DNA of 11,493 bases, taken from positions 1-11,493 of the forward strand of contig JAMCZP010000210.1 in assembly GCA_023485185.1 (NCBI GenBank), given 5' to 3'. The notes beneath the pieces are model-generated. The model was not told where the DNA came from and searched no databases. It worked only from the letters and a program-made list of their open reading frames with translations. Shown here one piece after another: positions 6,638 to 11,493 of this stretch (positions are counted from its first letter, which is position 1; the number at the start of each line of letters is the position of its first letter). The stretch comes from Gammaproteobacteria bacterium (lineage in GTDB: Bacteria; Pseudomonadota; Gammaproteobacteria; Pseudomonadales; Halomonadaceae). The position numbers were made by a program, and so were the translations under genes.

Positions 6638-8485
6638 CTATCCGTCGAGTTTGCTTAGATCTCGCACAGCCCCTTTATCGGCAGATGTTGCCAGCAGTGC
6701 ATAAGCTTTCAATGCGGGCGTTACCTTACGGGGACGCTGCTCAGCAGGCTTCCAGGCCTTGGCACCTTTAGCCTCCATTGCCTCGCGGCGAGCCGCCAGC
6801 TCTGCGTCGGTCAGTTTGACGTTGATCGCCCGGTTGGGGATATCGATACGAATCAAGTCACCTTGCTCAATCAGGCCAATCGCACCGCCCGCCGCGGCTT
6901 CCGGTGAAACATGGCCAATGGAAAGCCCAGAAGTACCGCCCGAGAAGCGCCCATCGGTAAGCAGTGCACAGGCTTTGCCTAGCCCCTTTGATTTGAGATA
7001 CGAAGTTGGGTAAAGCATTTCCTGCATGCCAGGGCCGCCTTTGGGGCCCTCGTAGCGGATCACGACCACATCCCCCTCTTTGACTTTATCTGCCAATACA
7101 TCAGCGACCGCCTGGTCTTGGGACTCAACGACATGGGCTGGCCCTTCAAATACTAAGATCGACTCGTCCACACCCGCGGTTTTTACCACGCAGCCATCCA
7201 GCGCGATATTGCCATAGAGCACTGCTAAGCCGCCCTGCTGAGAGAACGCGTGTTCTACATCGCGAATACAGCCGGTTGCACGGTCGCCATCCAGGCTTGG
7301 CCAGCGAGCACTTTGGGAAAACGCTACCTGGGTAGGAACGCCACCCGGCCCCGCTTTAAAGAACTCAACCACCTCAGGACTCGGAGAGCGCATGATATCC
7401 CACTCTTCCAATGCCTCTTTCAAGCTATCGCCATACACAGTGGGCACCGAAGTATCTAGCACGCCAGCGCGATCCAGCTCACCTAGAATCGCCATAATGC
7501 CACCCGCACGGTGGACGTCTTCAATGTGATACTTCTGGGTGTTAGGCGCGACTTTGCATAGCTGAGGGACTTCGCGAGAGAGGCGGTCGATATCCGACAT
7601 GGTGAAGTCCAACTCGGCTTCTTGTGCGGCTGCCAGAAAGTGCAAAATTGTGTTGGTGGAGCCGCCCATAGCGATATCCAGGGTCATCGCATTTTTGAAC
7701 GCCGCTTTGGAGGCAATGGCGCGGGGCAGCAAGTGCGCTTCCTCGCCTTCGTAATAACGCTTGGCCAACTCAACGATTCGATGGCCAGCAGTTTCAAACA
7801 GGCGGCGGCGATCCGAGTGGGTTGCCAGCACGGTGCCATTACCCGGCAGCGCTAAGCCAAGCGCTTCGGTCAGGCAGTTCATCGAATTAGCGGTAAACAT
7901 ACCTGAACAGCTACCGCAAGTGGGGCATGCGCTACGCTCTACTTCGGCAAGGGTTTCATCATCTACGCTATCGTCAGCGGCCATCACCATGGCATCGACT
8001 AAATCCAGCCCGTGGTTGAGCAGCTTGGTTTTACCCGCTTCCATGGGGCCACCGGAGACAAAAATAACCGGAATATTGAGGCGCAAGGCGGCCATCAGCA
8101 TTCCAGGGGTAATTTTGTCGCAGTTAGAAATACACACTAGTGCGTCGGCGCAGTGAGCGTTGCACATATACTCAACGCTGTCGGCGATCAGGTCACGGCT
8201 GGGCAGCGAGTAGAGCATACCGTCGTGGCCCATGGCGATACCATCGTCTACCGCAATGGTATTGAACTCTTTCGCAACGCCACCGGCTTTTTCAATCTCC
8301 CGCGCGACCAGTTGCCCCATGTCTTTTAAGTGAACATGACCCGGCACAAACTGCGTAAAGGAGTTGGCTACCGCAATAATCGGCTTTTGAAAATCACCGT
8401 CTTGCATACCGGTGGCGCGCCATAACGCGCGGGCTCCGGCCATATTGCGGCCAGCGGTGGTGGTACGTGAGCGATACTCTGGCAT
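6638..8485 (-). CDS. ilvD: Dihydroxy-acid dehydratase
   Basis: Iron-sulfur dehydratase of valine, isoleucine and leucine synthesis that turns 2,3-dihydroxy-isovalerate and -methylvalerate into the 2-keto acids. The 615 residues equal the E. coli type (616). Signatures: [18 protein letters not shown] (40-57), [20 protein letters not shown] (78-97), the first IlvD/Edd motif with cluster cysteine C122 and Mg-ligand K124 in [12 protein letters not shown] (118-129), [18 protein letters not shown] (186-203, ligand C193), and the C-terminal [13 protein letters not shown] (508-520). At the position where the oxygen-stable [2Fe-2S] enzymes carry an additional N-terminal cysteine (about 46-48) there is none, so this belongs to the E. 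coli-like oxygen-sensitive class. GAGGAAG lies 3-4 nt before the ATG. The 204 bp upstream contain tandem repeats and hairpins described separately. The ydgJ-like gene follows in the probable operon. Confidence 0.97.
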   Translation of the reverse strand: MPEYRSRTTTAGRNMAGARALWRATGMQDGDFQKPIIAVANSFTQFVPGHVHLKDMGQLVAREIEKAGGVAKEFNTIAVDDGIAMGHDGMLYSLPSRDLIADSVEYMCNAHCADALVCISNCDKITPGMLMAALRLNIPVIFVSGGPMEAGKTKLLNHGLDLVDAMVMAADDSVDDETLAEVERSACPTCGSCSGMFTANSMNCLTEALGLALPGNGTVLATHSDRRRLFETAGHRIVELAKRYYEGEEAHLLPRAIASKAAFKNAMTLDIAMGGSTNTILHFLAAAQEAELDFTMSDIDRLSREVPQLCKVAPNTQKYHIEDVHRAGGIMAILGELDRAGVLDTSVPTVYGDSLKEALEEWDIMRSPSPEVVEFFKAGPGGVPTQVAFSQSARWPSLDGDRATGCIRDVEHAFSQQGGLAVLYGNIALDGCVVKTAGVDESILVFEGPAHVVESQDQAVADVLADKVKEGDVVVIRYEGPKGGPGMQEMLYPTSYLKSKGLGKACALLTDGRFSGGTSGLSIGHVSPEAAAGGAIGLIEQGDLIRIDIPNRAINVKLTDAELAARREAMEAKGAKAWKPAEQRPRKVTPALKAYALLATSADKGAVRDLSKLDG

Positions 8486-8511
8486 GGCTTCCTCTACTCT
8501 CTATTATTTAT

Positions 8512-8560
8512 TAGCCCACAGCATAAAAGACCGCGGGCTAGTGTAAATCCAGCGGCCTTT
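8512..8560 (-). promoter_or_regulatory. Overlapping hairpins in the ilvD leader; terminator or attenuator candidate
   Basis: On the minus strand a 9-bp stem AAAGGCCGC/GCGGTCTTT (8560-8552 with 8534-8526, one G-U pair, 17-nt loop) runs into TCTTTT at 8530-8525, a plausible intrinsic terminator. A competing 6-bp stem, TAGCCC (8540-8535) with GGGCTA (8517-8512), uses the terminator loop and encloses its 3' arm, so both cannot easily form. It may simply end the upstream chemoreceptor transcript, or act as an attenuator of ilvD. The sequence alone does not decide. Confidence 0.4.
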
Positions 8561-8584
8561 GATTGTGGCATGAGCAATGCCATT

Positions 8585-8659
8585 GAGACTAGATGCATAG
8601 AGCCTAGATACGTAAAGACCAGATGCAGAGATTAGAGATGTAGAGATTCGAGTTGTAGA
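8585..8659. repeat. Five degenerate 15-bp tandem repeats upstream of ilvD
   Basis: Contiguous 15-bp units start at 8585, 8600, 8615, 8630 and 8645: GAGACTAGATGCATA, GAGCCTAGATACGTA, AAGACCAGATGCAGA, GATTAGAGATGTAGA and GATTCGAGTTGTAGA. The shared pattern is roughly GAGNCTAGATGYAKA. They fill the space between the chemoreceptor stop and the ilvD leader hairpins. Since 15 is a multiple of three, one minus-strand frame reads repeated pentapeptides such as MHLVS, but it has a stop in the fourth unit and no Shine-Dalgarno. Function is unknown. Confidence 0.8.
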
Positions 8660-8689
8660 GAGGGATGCGCCTTCACTGGCGCCAATAAA

Positions 8690-10864
8690 TTAAAATGTTT
8701 CCCACGCCTCTTCTTCTGGCTGAGCATGGGCAGTACGTTGAGGAACCCGGTTCTGAGGTGAGGCTAATGTTTGTTGCGCTGGCGCTGGTGCAGGTTCAAC
8801 CCCCGTTTGTTTAAGTAAACGCCCTCGGGCGGTTTCGCTACTCTCATCTTCAGCGCCCTCTAAGCGGAAGGCGGCAATAACGTTAGCAAGCCCCAGGGCT
8901 TCCCGCGTGAGATCCTGGGCAGCACTGGAAATCGACTGCACCTTGGAGGCATTCTGCTGAGTGACATGATCCATCTCAGAGACGGCAGTGTTGATTTGCG
9001 CGATGCCGCTGCTCTGCTCATCAGAAGCAGTGCTGATCTCCTCCATGATATCGCTGACTTTCAATACCTGTGTGACCACTTGCTCAATGGCGGCTTCAGC
9101 CTCTTTCACTGCCTGGGCCCCACCGCTGATTTCCTGAGACGAAGTGTCGATGAGACGGCGAATTTCGCCAGCGGCATCGGCACTGCGCCCTGCTAAGTTA
9201 CGGACCTCATTGGCGACTACGGCAAACCCACGCCCTTGCTCGCCTGCTCGCGCTGCTTCGACTGACGCATTGAGGGCAAGAATATTGGTTTGGAAGGCGA
9301 TACCGTCAATCACGCTTATGATATCGGTCATCTTGTTGGCATTGTCAGCAATACGCTCCATGCGTTCAACAAGCGCTTGCATGCGCTCGCCGGTTTCACG
9401 GCTGGTCGTGGCATTCTGCATGGCTAATTGATTGGCTTGACGCGCGTTTTCGGTATTTTGCTGCACGGTCGCGGTCATTTGATCCATGCTAGAGGCCGTT
9501 TGCTGTAGCGACGATGCCTGTTGCTCAGTACGCGATGCTAAGTCTTCATTCTGCTGCTTGATATGCTCTGAAGCAGGTGTGACCACATCGACTTTGTTGC
9601 CGACTTCGGTGATCATTCCCGAGAGGCTCGCTCGCATGGTTTCCAGCGAGTTGAGCAGCTCACCCAGCTCATCATGCCGCTTCAACGTTACTCGATCAGC
9701 CAAATTACCCGCGGCGATTTGGAACGTGACCCGCCGCGCCTCATTGAGCGATTTAATCAGCGATTTTAGTACCGCCATACTCAGCCCAATCATTAGCACA
9801 ATACCGAGCAGTAACACGCCTAACTGACCGTATAGCAGCACTTGTTGCTGCTGCTCAGCATTTTCCATTAACGTTTGAGCGGCCGCACGCTCTTGGTCAA
9901 CGAGCAAATTAATCGTGGCACTAATACTTGCGGACGTAGGCTGTACTGTGTCATTAAACGCCTCAAAAGCGGCGAAACCATTGCCATCGCGAATAGCGAC
10001 AAATGCGACATCTGATGCTTCTATAAAGGTCGCCAGATGTACTGTCAGCCCATCCTGAACGTCGCCCCCCGCCTCACGCAGCGCGGTGTAACCTTGCCAG
10101 GACTCTTCAATGTCGGCGCTCATGGTGATTAATTGAGTTTCAAGTACTTCGAGTTCTGCACGTCGCGGATTACGCACCGCAGGTTCGAGCGCTTGAGTTG
10201 CTTGACTGACGCGCTGGTCAATCTGTTGAAGATCGGTAATTCCTTCAAGGCCTGTTTGGTTGAGCGTGCGCAGTCGCTCAGCAGAACTAGTTAACCCGTA
10301 AACGCCAGCGGCGCCAGCTAACACTAATAAGAAAATAGACGCTAGCACCATGCCCATTAATTTGGCCTGCATGCTGCTGAAACTAAACCGCTTTACCCAG
10401 CCTCGCATACCAGTACGACATATTGCACCATAATGGAGCTTAAAGCCTCGGGCTTTGCCCTGTTGCATCGCACTGTAGACACGCTCTGCCTGTGCAACCG
10501 CCTCAGCCGACGCTTTACGTCGAATGGAGGTATAGCCTACTACTCGGCCCCCATCGAGTAGTGGCGCAATAGTGGTATGTAGCCAATACGCCTCACCACT
10601 TTGACGACGGTTTTTGATCAAACCTTGCCATGTTTTACCGGCCTCAATCGTTTCCCATAAGTTCTGAAAAACGGCTTTTGGCATGGTGGGGTGACGAAAC
10701 AAACTATGGGGTTCGCCCATTATTTCATCTAGTGAATAGCCACTGACCTCGACAAACGTTTGGTTGGCATAGGTGATCCGACCCTGGTGGTCGGAGCGTG
10801 AAATCAGCACTTCTTCATCGGCTATCTCGTAAATAGCTGATGTCGTTTTCATCGCTTGTGGCAT
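8690..10864 (-). CDS. Methyl-accepting chemotaxis protein with Aer-like N-terminal PAS and a periplasmic module
   Basis: Membrane chemoreceptor feeding CheW/CheA. The 724 residues run: cytoplasmic PAS (about 10-118) very like E. coli Aer, keeping N34, R57-H58, W79 and N85; a basic linker; TM1 (168-190); a periplasmic, mostly helical stretch of about 150 residues; TM2 (344-366); HAMP (367-418); and a signalling domain (430-665) with hairpin tip FQTNILALNASVEAARAGEQ (524-543) and GRGFAVVANEVRNLAGRSA. It ends AWETF, like the CheR/CheB docking pentapeptide NWETF. Aer itself has no periplasmic domain, so this is not a plain Aer. T60 stands where Aer has D60, so FAD binding is likely but not certain; energy or redox sensing is inference. 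GGGAG 5 nt upstream supports this ATG over the next one, four codons in. The partial gene upstream is a paralogue. Confidence 0.93.
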   Translation of the reverse strand: MPQAMKTTSAIYEIADEEVLISRSDHQGRITYANQTFVEVSGYSLDEIMGEPHSLFRHPTMPKAVFQNLWETIEAGKTWQGLIKNRRQSGEAYWLHTTIAPLLDGGRVVGYTSIRRKASAEAVAQAERVYSAMQQGKARGFKLHYGAICRTGMRGWVKRFSFSSMQAKLMGMVLASIFLLVLAGAAGVYGLTSSAERLRTLNQTGLEGITDLQQIDQRVSQATQALEPAVRNPRRAELEVLETQLITMSADIEESWQGYTALREAGGDVQDGLTVHLATFIEASDVAFVAIRDGNGFAAFEAFNDTVQPTSASISATINLLVDQERAAAQTLMENAEQQQQVLLYGQLGVLLLGIVLMIGLSMAVLKSLIKSLNEARRVTFQIAAGNLADRVTLKRHDELGELLNSLETMRASLSGMITEVGNKVDVVTPASEHIKQQNEDLASRTEQQASSLQQTASSMDQMTATVQQNTENARQANQLAMQNATTSRETGERMQALVERMERIADNANKMTDIISVIDGIAFQTNILALNASVEAARAGEQGRGFAVVANEVRNLAGRSADAAGEIRRLIDTSSQEISGGAQAVKEAEAAIEQVVTQVLKVSDIMEEISTASDEQSSGIAQINTAVSEMDHVTQQNASKVQSISSAAQDLTREALGLANVIAAFRLEGAEDESSETARGRLLKQTGVEPAPAPAQQTLASPQNRVPQRTAHAQPEEEAWETF

Positions 10865-10977
10865 TTTAGCTCCCTACTTTTTATTGAAGGCTTACGCCAT
10901 TTTTAGACTTAGTTGCGCCCTTCATTTCTAAGCCATTTTTAATTACCACTGGATTATTTCATTTAGATGGAATGCAT
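10865..10977. other. 5' region of the complete chemoreceptor gene
   Basis: AT-rich stretch between the upstream receptor's terminator and the start codon, expected to hold the promoter. GCCATTTTTA occurs twice in direct orientation (10896-10905 and 10932-10941, 36 bp apart). I looked for a flagellar sigma-28 promoter (TAAAGTTT, 11 bp, GCCGATAA). TAAAAATG occurs twice on the minus strand, but no good GCCGATAA follows at the right distance. No promoter is called. Confidence 0.5.
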
Positions 10978-11004
10978 AAAACATGCCACCGCATTGGATG
11001 GCAT
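10978..11004 (-). terminator. Probable terminator after the upstream chemoreceptor gene
   Basis: Inverted arms ATGCCA (10983-10988) and TGGCAT (10999-11004) extend inward by CC/GG past one bulged base, with a 5-nt loop. On the minus strand GTTTTATG follows at once. It lies about 90 nt beyond the stop of the partial receptor gene, so the two receptor genes probably form separate transcripts. Confidence 0.55.
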
Positions 11005-11075
11005 TAAATCGTAACGAATGCGGGCGAATCAATCACCTATGAGTGACACAATTACCAAATCTCGGGGTTATTTTT

Positions 11076-11087
11076 ATAAACGTTTAT
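11076..11087. repeat. 12-bp perfect palindrome after the partial chemoreceptor gene
   Basis: ATAAACGTTTAT is its own reverse complement and lies 7 bp beyond the stop codon at 11095. It has no loop and no T-run on the minus strand, so it is not a standard terminator for this gene. It may be a protein-binding site or chance. Confidence 0.4.
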
Positions 11088-11094
11088 GGCTGTT

Positions 11095-11493
11095 TTAAAA
11101 CTCATTCCACTGCTCACCGGTGTTGGATGGGGCAGGAGAGTTAACGCGCTGCCTGTTAGGAGCTGGCAGCTCTTGTGTCTCCTTTTTAAGCGCTTGGGTG
11201 GCTCTATGTAGTTTTTCCCGGGCGCTTTGAATATTTTCATCTTGTGCGCCTTCCAAGCGGAAAGCGTCTACTACATTAGCAAGCTCAAAGGCTTCATGGG
11301 AAAGGTTCTCAGCAGAAGCCGCTATCGACTGCACTTTTGAGGCGTTTTGCTGGGTAACATGATCCATTTCGGCAATCGCTGTATTTATTTGATTGATGCC
11401 GCTGTTCTGCTCAGTGGAGGCAGTGCTGATTGATGCCATTAGTTCGCTAACTCGGCTCACTTGCAGGGAGACGTTGTCGATTGCCCGCTCGGC
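11095..11493 (-). CDS. Methyl-accepting chemotaxis protein, C-terminal fragment cut by the window edge
   Basis: The frame is open to the right edge, giving the last 132 residues (starting AERAIDNVSLQ). The GTG at 11460 is an internal valine, not a start. The fragment is the C-terminal helix of an MCP signalling domain: STASTEQNSGINQINTAIAE, then EMDHVTQQNASKVQS, which is also present word for word in the neighbouring receptor, followed by AFRLEGA. A flexible tail rich in K, Q, P and N ends in QWNEF, a WxxF-type pentapeptide resembling the CheR docking tail NWETF. The sensor part lies outside the window, so the ligand cannot be judged. It is a tandem paralogue of the complete receptor gene downstream. 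Confidence 0.93.
   Translation of the reverse strand, partial: AERAIDNVSLQVSRVSELMASISTASTEQNSGINQINTAIAEMDHVTQQNASKVQSIAASAENLSHEAFELANVVDAFRLEGAQDENIQSAREKLHRATQALKKETQELPAPNRQRVNSPAPSNTGEQWNEF

Noticed and set aside
7761..8156. Open frame of 131 codons on the plus strand
   Set aside because: Antisense of conserved ilvD sequence; composition reflects the codon pattern of the opposite strand.
9144..9827. Two plus-strand open frames opposite the chemoreceptor gene
   Set aside because: Both lie wholly antisense to the conserved MCP signalling and HAMP regions and have no gene-like features.
10865..10977. Sigma-28 flagellar promoter for the chemoreceptor
   Set aside because: TAAA-type -35 candidates exist but no GCCGATAA-like -10 at the correct spacing.

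Overview
The window looks like chromosomal DNA of a Halomonas-type gammaproteobacterium. This rests on the closeness of the proteins to gammaproteobacterial families, on moderate GC content, and on the gene order yrfG-hslR-hslO-pckA with nudE divergent. That order resembles the E. coli nudE-yrfG-hslR-hslO-pck neighbourhood as I remember it, without the enterobacterial igaA. Genus is inference; no marker gene is present.

Layout from left to right. An msrB-like methionine sulfoxide reductase gene with a Tat-type signal runs off the left edge (minus strand). Next come a terminator, three 16-bp tandem repeats and pckA (PEP carboxykinase, minus). A 312-bp gap holds the hslO terminator and probably the pckA promoter. 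Beyond it lies the minus-strand cluster yrfG-hslR-hslO (HAD nucleotidase, Hsp15, Hsp33), with yrfG and hslR overlapping by one base. nudE (Nudix hydrolase) is divergent on the plus strand. After nudE, a 245-bp convergent gap carries a REP/MITE-like family: three direct copies at 34-bp period and one inverted copy. Then, all on the minus strand: ilvD with a ydgJ-like oxidoreductase gene downstream in a likely operon, a 204-bp ilvD leader region with five 15-bp degenerate tandem repeats, a complete Aer-like chemoreceptor gene, and the 3' end of a second chemoreceptor gene that runs off the right edge.

Functionally this is housekeeping and stress content: gluconeogenesis (pckA), rescue from oxidative and heat stress (msrB, hslO, hslR), nucleotide clean-up (yrfG, nudE), branched-chain amino acid synthesis (ilvD) and taxis (two receptors). 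I find no phage, plasmid, CRISPR, toxin-antitoxin, defence or biosynthetic system, and no gene that looks like a novel family. The points worth a second look are in the non-coding DNA (the REP/MITE-like element, two tandem-repeat tracts, the ilvD leader), the exported form of MsrB, and the PAS plus periplasmic-module architecture of the chemoreceptor.
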